Assembly (NCBI GenBank): GCA_019918135.1
Contig: WBZZ01006832.1
Location: 5,001 to 69,000 of the forward strand
Direction: 5' to 3'
Origin: Paulinella micropora
Lineage: Eukaryota; Cercozoa; Imbricatea; Euglyphida; Paulinellidae
Length of the DNA: 64,000 nucleotides
The position numbers were made by a program, and so were the translations under genes. The notes under the pieces were generated by a model. It did not search any database, was not told the origin of the DNA, and saw nothing but the letters and a program-made list of their open reading frames with translations. This document shows positions 19,243 to 29,370 of this stretch, in pieces; the first letter of the stretch is position 1; the number at the start of each line of letters is the position of its first letter.

Positions 19243-21012
19243 GACAGGCTCTCTCCCTAGGAGCCAGCACTTGTTTCTAGAGCGGAGGAGGTCTGCTGCC
19301 AAAGATTCCTGGCGCCGTCGCGCCTCTTGCAGTTTCTGATTCAAAAGTTCCTGTGTTGCGTGGCGGAGGGTTCTTTCTGCCGAAAGCAAGCCTTGCACAC
19401 TGCTCAGCTGCTGCTGCGCCTGCACCAGGGCATTTTGGGTCCTATCCACCGTGGCCAGAGCCACGGTGAGCTCTGCCCCTAACCTGTGTCGCGCGCGCTC
19501 GACTGCTGCCAGGCGCACTTCGACGCTCCACTTGTGCAGCTGCAACAGGCCCCGGTGCCGTCCTTGATGCACGTGCGAGACGGACAGAGCCAGTTAGGTT
19601 CCACGGGATTGAAATCCACAAAGGTTTTGTCCAGGGCCACGAGCCGCTCCGCCACCTGCACTTTGAGTTCGTTGTGCACGTCGCGGAGTTCTTGGGCTGC
19701 GATGAGGTAGGCGCGGGCGCGGCAGTGCGCTGCAAAGAGTTCGCGGTCCTCGGCGGTGGTTAAGTACACGCGACCCTCGCCGGCTTCCGAGAGGGGAAGC
19801 GAGTTCATGCGACAACGCCGGCCGTAGAAGTGGTCGTGGTGTATATCGGGATACGTCCTCGCCATTGTGCAGCTCCTTGTACTCCTGCCTTTCGATCTCG
19901 GTGGGCGCGTAGCCGCAAAGAGCGCAGAACTGGCCCGTGCACACCTCGCACTTGACCACCAAGCAGTTGGTGTCGCTGACGTACCGCTCCTCGCCGTCCA
20001 CGACTTCTCCGGTCTTCTTCAGGTAGTTGTTGATGTAGCTGGCGTTGCACGCCATGCCTCCGCTGTTGCAAGGGCAGCGAAAGGTGTTGGCGCGATCAAG
20101 GATCTTGGCCGCCAGGGCGGGCGCCCTGGCCTGCTCTTCCCGCAGCAAAGCCTCGCGCCTTTCAACAAAGGCAAGCGCCAGGGCCCGGAAAGACAGACAG
20201 TTCGCTACTGCCCGTGGTTCGTAGGCTTGTAGCACCGCACGATCGTTGGGGGAGCACGGGTTCGCACAGCTTACGCACGCCGGCAGGCCCTGGCTCCTGT
20301 TGAAGAGATGCACGGGGCCCTCCCTTTCCCATATGCCGATCTTCTGGCGCAGGCAGCCTACACAGGCGGGGACCTTGGGTACGCAGGCCTCGGCCGGGCA
20401 CGAGTAGCCAGGCGCGTTTTCATCGCAGCAAATCGCGCAAGTCACTGTCAGGTGGGCGGGCAGCACGGGGCGGCTCGGGGGTTCGTCCGCCGGGGACGGC
20501 GCGCTGGTCAGTTGAGAAAGCTTCAGGCGGCTGGCTTCGGGCACAAGCACATCCAGCAGGGACGGAGCGCTCCGTACCTCGTGCAGCTCGTCCTCCAGTT
20601 GCCTGACCGTTTTTGTCTTTTCCTTGAGCTTGGCTTGTGCTTTGGCCAGGTTCTTTTCGGCCCGGGAGGTGCTCTTGTTGAGGTTGGACAGCAGGCCCTT
20701 GGCCTTGCTCTGCTTCTCCGCTAGGTCGCGCTGGCTATTCCGGCGCTGCTCGAGCTTGCTCTGCAAGGCGTTTATCCGGTCCTCTAACTGGATCTGTTCA
20801 ACTTCGTAGAGCTCGAGTTGGCTAGCTAGCTCTGCCTTGGCCTTGTTCTTGGCATCGAACGTCTCCTGAGCTCGTTCTGCGGTCTGCGTCTGACTTTCTG
20901 CTTCGAACTTGGCCTTTTGTAGCTTGAGCCGTAGCTGCTCTATGATCAGGGCGCGATAATGTTTCGATTTGGTGTCGTCTACCCTTTGTTTCTTGGGGGC
21001 TGGCTCTTGCAT
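19225..21012 (-). CDS. Coiled-coil RING/IBR (RBR-like) E3 ligase
   Basis: The start at 21012 gives MQEPAPKKQRVDD, a basic nuclear-localisation-like start. Residues ~20-150 form a long coiled coil rich in Lys, Glu and Gln. A RING-like Cys cluster follows (CAICCDENAPGYSC ... CVGCLRQK ... CVSCANPC), then an IBR-like cluster (FRCPCNSGGMACNASYINNY, KCEVCTGQFCALCGYA), then a further Cys-rich part (WLCPSRTC, GACCSC) and a C-terminal helix. RING1-IBR-RING2 enzymes transfer ubiquitin through a thioester Cys in the last module. The order fits an RBR ligase, though it could be only a RING/IBR scaffold. The C-terminal third is in other frames, about two breaks. Confidence 0.55.
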
Positions 21013-21189
21013 GCAAACAAGAGCTAGGATTAGAGGCACAAACAGAAATGTGAGAAAAAGGGTCAAGCGTACTTTGGAGGCGGGGAGGGAGGGAGGGGGT
21101 TTGGCATGTAGGTGCAGAAATGCGCGTGTTGGGTGAGCACAATGTACACACTCGCATATCACACATACACTCGCACATTACACGCAATC

Positions 21190-21372
21190 ATTTGTGTGCA
21201 GACGTACATTCGGGATGTACAAAAACACACACATACACACACAACACAACCCAATCCGTAAACACGCGGACCCACACACACACACACACACCTACACACA
21301 CACACACACACACGCACACCCACACACACACACACACATACACACATACACACACACCTACACACACCTACA

Positions 21373-21403
<31 letters not shown>

Positions 21404-21960
21404 CTACACACACCTACACACACCTACACACGCACACCTACACACACACCCATACACACGCACACACACACGGTCAATGCCGTGCGCACACACACACACA
21501 ATCAATTCGGTAAACATACACGCAAGCTAGCGTAGATTTTCAAATCGTACGTGTATAAGAACGCAAGAGTGAATAAAAAAAGGAGGAAAGCGAAATGGTG
21601 GGGGAAGCGAGGGGGAGGGGGCCACGATTATCGAGCACGCATTTTGCCGTGGAAAAAACCGAAACAACATTGTGCTTCGAAAAAACCTATTGAGAGTTGC
21701 AACATTGTGAGCACGTAGCGCAAGCAGGCCCTCCCCCAAACATACCTCAAACCTGCATGGTTGCACACAAAACACACGCACACAAAACACACGCACGCAT
21801 ACACACACGCACACACACAAGCACACACGCACACACACAAGCACACATATACACACACGTACACACACAAGCACACGCACACATACACACACGTACACAC
21901 ACAAGCGCACGCACACAAGCACACACAAGCGCACAAGCACACACGCACACTCTCAAGCTC
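21190..21960. repeat. CA/TG microsatellite region
   Basis: CA dinucleotide tracts dominate 21222-21502 and 21765-21955, with CACACG and CACCTA variants. The region separates two divergent genes, the RING/IBR gene (start 21012) and the gene starting at 22252. Several His/Thr- or Val/Cys-only open frames across it are artefacts. A 22,000-22,180 stretch continues as CA-rich DNA. Confidence 0.9.
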
Positions 21961-22251
21961 TGGCTAATCGACCATTTGCGTAAAAACCGTCTTAAAACTG
22001 CAACAACAATTTCACACACAAAAACAAAAAACAACCCTTTTTCTAAAACCACTCACAACCAACCAAAATCTGCCAAAAAACGTACAACCACACACAAATT
22101 CACACATAGATTTACACATTCACAAATGCACACTCATTTACAAATTCACACACACAAACCTTACTCGGCGGAATGGACTTTTTGCGTATAACCTTTGCAC
22201 AGCAACACACAAGCTGGTGCTTGTTTTGTTTTGTTCTACCTTGTGTTAGCC

Positions 22252-23463
22252 ATGTCTACCTCCGTGAACTCCAAGACCGCCAAGCGCACGAAGCGACCCA
22301 AGGCCAGACCAGCACCGAAGAAGCACTGTGCCTCTGCGCCCACGGAAGCTCTCGGCTGGGCGGAACTTATGGACAACTGCCTCAAAGAAGAGCAGCCCCT
22401 CCGGCGTATCGAGCTGTTCGAGCAACTACTCTATCGCATCTACCAGCAATTCCTCCGGCAACAGCTTACCCAAGCGCTAGCCCTGCACGTGCCCCAACGC
22501 TCAGAAGTTCTCAACAAGCAAATCGAGCGTGCCGTGCGTGGCTTCGAATCCGGAGTGTACGATGACGGGGCCTTGCACGAGTACCTGCAAGGCCTCAAGA
22601 AAAGGGCACTAACAAAGCCAACTTCCGCAGCTTCTATCCAAGATCGCGAAGCGTTTGGGCGCGTCCTCGAGCTGCTCCAAGATACAGAAAAGCTGCGCCC
22701 ATTGTCCGACGCCGGCGTGCTGTTTAAGCTAGAGGCGGAAGAAACAGAACTCGGCTACGAGAGGCGCAGCTCCTTCCGCTTGGCCAAGGGGCTGCTGGCC
22801 TGGCTTGACCAAATAATGGCGGGCTGCAACGAACTGCTGGAAGGGGCTTTCGTTACCCCGGACAAGAAGGTGAGCAACCCCTTCCGTCACGGCGGTGACA
22901 AACTGGAGTACTTGAGTTTCCTCACCACCTGGTCCAGCGACGGTGCCGACGAGTCGGACGAGGAAGCGGACGAGGAGGAGGACGACGAGGAGGAGTCGGA
23001 CGAGCCGACAACCAGGGCGCCCTCTAATAGCCCCGCGGGGCGGGGCGCCGAGCAGAGGCTATGCCCGGTGCACGCGCTAGAAGTGCAGGCCCGAACCGAA
23101 AAGGTGGTCCTCCGCGAAAAGCACCGCAAGGCGTACAAAGCCCTGATCACCGGCGAAGCCAAGTTCGAGGAGCTGTCGAAGGAAATTCGGGAGGCCCAGA
23201 GCCTCGAACAGCTTAAACAGCTGAGCCTGGACATCGTGACTGCATTCTCAGGGTGTGATATTATTGCCAAGGAATCCAAGAGAATGCTGCGAAATCTAAG
23301 GGCCGAATCCGATTTCGGCGGTTTTCAATACTGTCCACAAGAGCACTGCGGCGAGATTCGTCTCATTTACGACTTTGATAACGGCCCGCTCCTGGAGTCC
23401 TGCCTCTGCGGCGATGGTGGGGATACAGAAGAGGAGGAGGATTCGAATGAAGACGACGAATAG
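22252..23463 (+). CDS. Hypothetical acidic protein
   Basis: A 403-residue intact frame from the ATG at 22252 (MSTSVNSKTAKRTKRPKARP). The N-terminus is strongly basic and could be a nuclear localisation signal. The body is helical (ELMDNCLKEEQPLRRIELFE, LHEYLQGLKKRAL). A long acidic block follows (DESDEEADEEEDDEEESDEP), then RLCPVHALEVQ, a helical segment and a C-terminal Cys/His pair region (YCPQEHCGEIRL ... ESCLCGDG) that may bind zinc, and an acidic tail. Basic, acidic and zinc parts together suggest a chromatin- or nucleic-acid-associated protein, but I do not recognise a family. The upstream in-frame extension passes through CA repeats and is unlikely. Confidence 0.65.
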   Translation: MSTSVNSKTAKRTKRPKARPAPKKHCASAPTEALGWAELMDNCLKEEQPLRRIELFEQLLYRIYQQFLRQQLTQALALHVPQRSEVLNKQIERAVRGFESGVYDDGALHEYLQGLKKRALTKPTSAASIQDREAFGRVLELLQDTEKLRPLSDAGVLFKLEAEETELGYERRSSFRLAKGLLAWLDQIMAGCNELLEGAFVTPDKKVSNPFRHGGDKLEYLSFLTTWSSDGADESDEEADEEEDDEEESDEPTTRAPSNSPAGRGAEQRLCPVHALEVQARTEKVVLREKHRKAYKALITGEAKFEELSKEIREAQSLEQLKQLSLDIVTAFSGCDIIAKESKRMLRNLRAESDFGGFQYCPQEHCGEIRLIYDFDNGPLLESCLCGDGGDTEEEEDSNEDDE

Positions 23464-23792
23464 AGAGAGAGAGAGAGAGGACAGGGAGACCAGACTCAAG
23501 GAAAGAAGCGGCTGGCTGCGTTGTCCTACCTCCAAATTGTTTTCTTGTGATTAAACAATTTATTCCTTGATTTAAATTCCTTTTTTAACGAAGGGAGCGG
23601 GAGGGATAGGAGACGCAAAGAAGAGGGGGGGAGGAAGGAGAGAAGGAGGTGGGGCGAGCACCAAAATATGTACTTTCTGTTTTTCGTCGTGTAACATTTC
23701 TTTTTTGGCTGACTACAACCGAGACACAAACAATTACTTTTTATTAATAAAAAAGAGGCTTGGAAAGTTGACACAGAAAAAAGAAGGAGTGT
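23464..23792 (+). other. Intergenic region between two plus-strand genes
   Basis: No gene seen. It holds a GA run right after the upstream stop, TTAAACAATTTATTCC near 23553, a purine-rich block, and TTTTTATTAATAAAAAAG near 23738-23755, about 40 bases before the next ATG. The last motif is a near-perfect palindrome with AATAAA on both strands. Confidence 0.5.
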
Positions 23793-25214
23793 ATGACCGT
23801 AATACAGGCCCTGCGTGACTTTATACAAGAGGTCAAAGAACATCCCTTGCGTCTGAATGTGAAGGAATTACCTCCGGTTGCCGCCTTCATAGTCATACGA
23901 AATGCCATTTCTGTATCAAATCCAGCCCAACTAAAATCACACGTGCGAGAGTATTTCGTGCGCCAGGGCATCCGACAAGTTATGCACAAGCTAGGGCGGG
24001 AGCTCGGAAAGACGTTGGGGCAGGCGCTGTGGAATTCAAACACAGAATATCCACACCCTGTGTATCTTTGCCGCAAAGCCTGCTCGCTAGCGCGAGCACA
24101 TCTGATCGGACTTTATGATCAGAATTTGCTAACTTACCTGGTCATGCTGGAAGATTATCTAAAACGACGCATGGAGCCTGAAGCCAAACAACGCTTGGAC
24201 GGCTCAGTCCAAAGATGCTTGGAAGGCCTAAGAGGCGAGCTGTACAAAATGCAGCCCCAGGAAGCCAAGACATCCGCGCCTCCCAGCGAAGATTACCTGC
24301 TCAACTTGTTCTGGCCTATGGCACGGCTTGTTGATTACATGCAACGAAACGCGGACACCAAGCCTTACGACGGGTCGATCCTCCGGGCCAAAGCTGGCGA
24401 TGAAGACCGTGCGGGTTTGCGAGAATTCATGGAAGGCAAATCGGTCCTATCGGACCCATCCGACGCCCAATTCAACCTGCTGCGGGTTGTCGACAATGGT
24501 GTCATCAGGAGGCAACTCTGCAACCGAATGACGAAAACGCTGCTCGATGACTACTGGGGTCATCACGTAACCAAAGTCTTGAACGAGACCTTTGGGGAAC
24601 CCGCATTGAAGGAGCTGAAGAAACAAATTCGCAACAAGCGCCTTGATGACGAAGACGGTTTTGACGACGGTGCAAGCAACGCCTGGATTGATTACTTTGA
24701 ATTCCACGAACTAGGCATATATCCGGACGCCCCGCCCGCAGACTACAACTTGAAAGGAAAGGAGATGGAGATAGTCTTCCTGTACAAAGCGTATGTCTTG
24801 TCACTTGTCACCACGGACCTCGAGGATTACTCGCGCCAATTCGACTCATGCTTGGCCTGGGAGTACGTCTGGGAGTATTTTCGGTTTCGGGGTGTTAACT
24901 CCGCCGAAAGGGACCAGAGCTTAGCCTTCGTATCTAGAGATTATTTCTTGTCTGCGGCAGAGCCTTTGCTGCACTACGCCGACTGCATCTGTTTCAAGAA
25001 CGGGGTCATCACGATCTTGCGCCAGCTTCCCGAGGTCAAAAAGCTTTGCGGCTCGTGTTTCAGGTCGCAGAATGTATTGAGAGAAATAGAACGAGAGTAT
25101 CCTAAAGACTTAGCAGGCCTCATCATCGACGAACTGTATCCTACTAGAATACAACGAAAAGAAAAGCAGCGAAAAGAGAAGCGGCGCACTGCAAAAAAAA
25201 CCCCTCGCACGTAG
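23793..25214 (+). CDS. Hypothetical protein
   Basis: A 473-residue intact frame starting MTVIQALRDF, mostly helical, with lower GC and different codon use from the GC-rich genes nearby. Segments include LPPVAAFIVIRNAISVSNPA, FWPMARLVDYMQRNADTKPY and ELGIYPDAPPADYNLKGKEM. Two Cys pairs near the end (YADCICFK, LCGSCFRSQN) might bind metal. The C-terminus is basic (RKEKQRKEKRRTAKKTPRT), suggesting nucleic-acid binding or nuclear targeting. I do not recognise a family. It is followed by ~310 bases of non-coding DNA and then a convergent kinase-like gene. Confidence 0.65.
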   Translation: MTVIQALRDFIQEVKEHPLRLNVKELPPVAAFIVIRNAISVSNPAQLKSHVREYFVRQGIRQVMHKLGRELGKTLGQALWNSNTEYPHPVYLCRKACSLARAHLIGLYDQNLLTYLVMLEDYLKRRMEPEAKQRLDGSVQRCLEGLRGELYKMQPQEAKTSAPPSEDYLLNLFWPMARLVDYMQRNADTKPYDGSILRAKAGDEDRAGLREFMEGKSVLSDPSDAQFNLLRVVDNGVIRRQLCNRMTKTLLDDYWGHHVTKVLNETFGEPALKELKKQIRNKRLDDEDGFDDGASNAWIDYFEFHELGIYPDAPPADYNLKGKEMEIVFLYKAYVLSLVTTDLEDYSRQFDSCLAWEYVWEYFRFRGVNSAERDQSLAFVSRDYFLSAAEPLLHYADCICFKNGVITILRQLPEVKKLCGSCFRSQNVLREIEREYPKDLAGLIIDELYPTRIQRKEKQRKEKRRTAKKTPRT

Positions 25215-25526
25215 CTAACGAGAACACCTGTCGCTTGCAAGGTTTACGGTCGGCCTAAGCTGGCACGGAAACGGGGGGGGGGGGGGCAGAGCATGGCTCT
25301 GAACTAAAAACGGTTTGGTTTATCGTTGCTCATTCTTGTTTTCTTAGATTACTTTTAATTGGCACGTGGGATCAAGGCGATAGGGTTGCGAGCACCCAAA
25401 AGCCCAGCTAGCAGATTTATAGCTAATTAAAGAGAGACTTTGTTTTTCTGTCTGCAACCAAATTTATGGAAGATGCAAACACCTTGACAGAACGTGCCGG
25501 CGACAGAAGAAAAAAATGCGTGTTAA
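25215..25526. other. Intergenic region between convergent genes
   Basis: No gene visible. It contains a G-run near 25272-25286 and a short AT-rich block with GCTAATTAAAGAGAG near 25421, compatible with transcript ends from both sides. Confidence 0.5.
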
Positions 25527-26933
25527 TTACTCAAAGGCGGACGAGTTGGGCCGCAGAATAGTTTCGTTGCTCGGTTGTTTTTGCATTCTACCGACCTCGG
25601 GCACACCCTCTCCCGAACCAGAGAGCCTAGCCGTGGCCGTGCGGACGATGGTCCCCATGAACGTATTGACGTCCTCTATCTGGAGAGTGGTTCTCTGTTC
25701 CGTCTGCGTGTTAAAGTACCTGTTTCGAGCGAAATAATACGACCCGGAATCTGGCGGATCTTCTTCCAGAAAACTACAACGCGCTGCGGCCGCTGGGAGC
25801 CAAGACAGATTGCTCATTTTTTCGGGCAGCCTCATACCTTTTCTGTAAGTGAACATTGTATGTAGATAGTGTAAGGCCTGCAGCGCAGGGCTGCCATGGT
25901 ATCCTACAGAGCCTACGCTTTCGAACCGCCAATGCACGCACCGGTGAAAGGTCTTTTGGCCCTCTGTTCCTAGCAGATTCACGACATAGGTGCCGACTCT
26001 ACGAAGCAGATCGCGCGGGAGGACGTCAATGGAGGAGGCCAAGAGGTTCAACGCGTTTGATAGCTTGACAGTGGCTACGACTTTGGGTGCGTTGGTTTTC
26101 TGTGACACACGCCGTACCAGCAAGCAGTAGAATGGGTCTATGTCGATTAACAGGAACTTTGGCTTGTGCTTTTTTGGGTCCAGGGTCAACACTATGTTCG
26201 CTGGTTTAAGGTCGCTGTGTACTATCCTGTACAAGGCGAGCTGTTCCATCGCGTCTTTGAGGAATTTATCGAAGGCCTCCACTACGTCTTTGGTCCTGTC
26301 TTCTGTTAGCCACGTTTTGAAGGCACGAGACTCCAAATCCATGGATACGTTGTTGTCGACGGGCCCGGGGACAAAGTCCATGACCATCCACTTGTCGGCA
26401 GAGCCCGCGACCTGCAAGCAACCGTAAACCACCGGAGCTAGTGCCTTCTTCGCTAAGCAATGTTGCAATTGCAGGTAATCTACAATCTTGGATTCGTACG
26501 ACCCTGTTGTTCCCGGCCAGGGTTTTTCTTGTGCACCGAGTATGCGCTTGAATAGTAGCTCTCCCCTGAAAACTCGTATGTCTACAGTCAGCTCCGTCGA
26601 CTTGTTAAATTCACTCTCTTCTATCTCCCAGCACGGTACCTCGGCTGGGAAAGTGGACATAAAAGCCTTTTCGATGGTGTCTCTCATGTCTTCCTGTATC
26701 ACGGCGGCACGGATGTCATACAGAGTGCAGTCCTGCATGGTCTCACGAAAGGGAACCCAACGCAGGACCTTGCGATGAAAGTTCTCATGGTCGTTGGTAG
26801 TATCTGTTACCACGCCGCCACACTTCTTGCATTCACGCGATGGCTTGTGCAGACCTAGCGATTCGTGCAGCGCCAGGCGCACTTGTGTACCGATTGGTAG
26901 CACGCACTCTCGATTTAATCCGGTAGGCTTCAT
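25527..26933 (-). CDS. Zinc-knuckle protein-kinase-like protein A
   Basis: An intact frame; the first ATG is at 26933 (MKPTGLNREC). The N-terminal part has a CxxC (CKKCGGVV) and HRKVLRWVPF. A kinase-like fold follows: DIRVFRGELLFKRIL, a hinge-like WMVMDFVPGPVD, the catalytic-loop equivalent YRIVHSDLKPANIVL and the metal-loop equivalent FLLIDIDPFYCLLV. HSD and DID take the places of HRD and DFG, seen in viral and atypical kinases. The C-terminal ~150 residues are helical and unmatched. The gene at 29371 is clearly related (CPKCRTL, VLRWRPF, DAEPFYCL), so this is a lineage-specific family. Substrate unknown. Confidence 0.65.
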   Translation of the reverse strand: MKPTGLNRECVLPIGTQVRLALHESLGLHKPSRECKKCGGVVTDTTNDHENFHRKVLRWVPFRETMQDCTLYDIRAAVIQEDMRDTIEKAFMSTFPAEVPCWEIEESEFNKSTELTVDIRVFRGELLFKRILGAQEKPWPGTTGSYESKIVDYLQLQHCLAKKALAPVVYGCLQVAGSADKWMVMDFVPGPVDNNVSMDLESRAFKTWLTEDRTKDVVEAFDKFLKDAMEQLALYRIVHSDLKPANIVLTLDPKKHKPKFLLIDIDPFYCLLVRRVSQKTNAPKVVATVKLSNALNLLASSIDVLPRDLLRRVGTYVVNLLGTEGQKTFHRCVHWRFESVGSVGYHGSPALQALHYLHTMFTYRKGMRLPEKMSNLSWLPAAAARCSFLEEDPPDSGSYYFARNRYFNTQTEQRTTLQIEDVNTFMGTIVRTATARLSGSGEGVPEVGRMQKQPSNETILRPNSSAFE

Positions 26934-26939
26934 GCCCTT

Positions 26940-26960
26940 TGCATTATAAATTATGCCCAA
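26940..26960 (-). promoter_or_regulatory. TATA-like element of kinase-like gene A
   Basis: ATAATTTATAATGC on the coding strand ends about 10 bases ahead of the ATG at 26933. It is AT-rich against a GC-rich background and similar in position to the element upstream of the PARP gene. Confidence 0.35.
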
Positions 26961-26989
26961 AAAAAAACATTTAATTTGTCGCTTTTTTT

Positions 26990-28749
26990 TTATTTTATCA
27001 GCAAACGTTGGCGGGCGGGAGAAAAGAAATTATCACTAAAAAAACAGCAGAAAGAAAGAGAGAAACGTGGCGGGCAAACAAAAAACTCGTGGTCGGCGGT
27101 CTGCAGCTGGTTCGCTACGGCCGGCCGGCGCAGGAACGTGGTCTGGTTCGTGACTTTCTCCATGTTCAGCGCCCACTGCCTGCGTTCTATAAAAGTGTCC
27201 AGCAACAGGATGCAGATCCGGACGTGCCGTTTCTGCCCCTTGCGGCAGGCCCTGCGCTCGGCCTGCAGCAGGTCGCCGCCGGACCACGTCAGCTGGAAGA
27301 AGAACACGTGGTTGGCCGCCTGCAAGTTTAGCCCCTGCCCGGCCGCGCGGATGCTCAGCACCGCCGCCCGGCAGTGGCGGGTGTCCTGGAACTGCGCCAC
27401 CAGTTCCGCGCGCTTGGCCTGCGGCGTGGTGCCGTTGATGGCTACGAAGTACTTGTGCGGCCGGCGCTTGTGCGACCACACACCCTCAAACCACTGCTGC
27501 AGCAGCTCCCACGTGTCCTGGTTCTCGCAGAACAGCAGCACCTTGTGGGCCGAATGCCTGTCCCGCAGCAGGGGCTCGACCTCGCGCTGAAAGAACGCGT
27601 GTGACAGCCGCTGCTTGACCTTCTTGGACTCGTCGTAGCAGCGGCTGAACAGTAGCAGCCGCGAGAGCTCGGGCTGCGCGTCCTGGTGCCGCTGGAAACG
27701 CCGTCGTTTGGGTGGCGGCGGCGCCGCCGATTGCGGCGGCAGCTCCAGCGGCAGGCCGCCGTACGACGACAGCACCGCCTCCGCCTCCTTCACGTCGACA
27801 ACCTCTTGGGCGCCGAGCTGCGCCTCCAGGCTCGGCAGGCTGCTGACGTCGTGCCGCCACAGCGCGTCCAGCCGCTCCGCGTCCGCAGCCGCCGGCTTCA
27901 GGATGACGACCCGGCGCTCGTACGTTCGTACGTGAATTCTCCTTGCGCGCCGGCCGCCACGCCGTTCGCCGGCACCAGTTCGCCCTCCTCGGCGCTCGAC
28001 GCCTCCCCGGTAAACAGGCAGAACTGCGCCAGCACTTTGCACAGCTCCGCTAGGTTAGAGCTGCCAGCGGCGTCCAGCACGAACAGCGGCTTGCGCGCCG
28101 CGCGGTCGTAGCCCCGCTGCACCTGGCGCCCGGCGCAGTACCGCATCACGAACCGGCTGTACGTCAGCCCCCGCGCGCGCAGCCCGTCGGGGCACAGCAG
28201 CGTCAGTTGCGGCCACAGCTGCACTGTGCGGTTGGCCGGCGTCCCCGTCAGGCACAGGCACATCGGCACGAGCGCTTGCTGGAACAGGCTGTGCGTCATC
28301 AGCATGGTCTGCGAACGCATGTTCGTCAGCACGTGGCTTTCGTCTAGGATGGCGGCGCGCAACCCCGCTTGCAGCCTGCCCTGCTTGTACAGGCTCAGCG
28401 CCATCTGGTAAGACATCACGTAGATCAGCGCCCCGGGCACGGGAAACCTCTGCTGGCCGCTGCCGATCAGGCACAGGTGTGTGGTCTGCCCCGTTACCGC
28501 CTGGCCCTGGTACGCCTCGGGCCGGTGCCGCATGCCCAGCCAACGCTCTGCTTCCTTAATCCAGTGGCTGCAGTTACTGGTGGGGCTCAGGATCAGCGCG
28601 GGCAAACTATCCTGCCGTGTGCGGCTCAGCGCCGTCAGCGCGATCGCCGTCTTGCCCGTGCCCGGGGCCAGCGCTAGCAACACTCGGCGGTGCTTGACGC
28701 AGTACTCGACCGCCTCCTCCTGGACACGGCTCAACCTGCGCCGGGGCAT
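26990..28749 (-). CDS. SNF2/SMARCAL1-like ATPase
   Basis: The N-terminal half (start 28749, MPRRRLSRVQ) has Walker A LALAPGTGKTAIALTAL, a DEAH-box variant AAILDESHVLTN and motif III CLTGTPANR. The C-terminal half has VLLFCENQDTWELLQQWFEG and motifs V-VI: LSIRAAGQGLNLQAANHVFF, then QAERRACRKGQK. These are the signatures of SNF2-family translocases, and the spacing recalls SMARCAL1-type annealing helicases or compact viral SNF2 proteins. It would remodel protein-DNA complexes or forks, using ATP. The two halves are in different frames, about one break. It lies between the two related kinase-like genes. Confidence 0.65.
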
Positions 28750-28860
28750 CCCTCGGTAGGGGCTATTCAAAAACAAGAGGGGGAAAACGGAGGAAATCGG
28801 AAAAATGGCAAAGGGGGAGAACGGGCAAAGGGGAAAACGGCAAAGGTCAACGCGCGGCAA

Positions 28861-29370
28861 GAAGTAAAACCACCTTCCTTTCTGCTAGCTCCTTGCCTCT
28901 TCTCGCCTATTCCTTCCCCTTCCCACGCCTCTGGCCCCCCCCCATCCAGGCCCTCCTACTTACTTCTCGTTTTTTTGTTTCCGAGAAGTAGGAGGCGGGG
29001 GGGGGCCGCACTACCGGCCAGAAAACAGAAAGGGGAGGGAAAGGTGGTTCGGGAGGGAGAAAGGGGGGGGGCAAAGGTGGTTCGGGAGGGAGAAGGAAGG
29101 GGAGGGGGGGAAAGGAAACTACTTCCCCTGCCAAACGCCGCGCCCTACCCTCTCCCTACACCGGCAATTGGAGCGTAAGGGAATGGAGGGGGAAACGCCG
29201 GGGTCGATTAGACAAAAGCCTTTTGGCTCCCTTTTTTTTTCTTCTCCGTTTTTTTTTTGCTCTCCGTTATTTGTGTCTTCGGTTCCGCCGCCCTCTTCTC
29301 TCTTCCCTCCCGCCCGTTCTCGTTCTTCGCTTTTGTCTGCTCTGTGCCCCCCCCCCCTCCCTCGCCCTAT
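28861..29370. other. Intergenic region with C/G-armed hairpin and purine repeats
   Basis: No gene seen between the divergent SNF2 and kinase-like B genes. It contains a hairpin at 28935-29006, two copies of AAAGGTGGTTCGGGAGGGAG (about 29039 and 29074), and a T/C-rich stretch leading to the ATG at 29371. Confidence 0.6.
28935..29006. repeat. Hairpin with C-run and G-run arms
   Basis: A C-run (28935-28943) and CCTCC...TACTTCTCG (to 28969) face CGAGAAGTAGGAGG (28982-28995) and a G-run (28997-29006) around a T-rich loop. The homopolymer runs are placed so that they pair. Confidence 0.7.

Noticed and set aside
21120-22191. His/Thr-rich and Val/Cys-rich proteins in the CA region
   Set aside because: These are translations of dinucleotide repeats in all frames.
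29168-29370. Short Phe/Ser/Pro-rich frames ahead of kinase-like gene B
   Set aside because: Pyrimidine-rich leader DNA; no conserved features.
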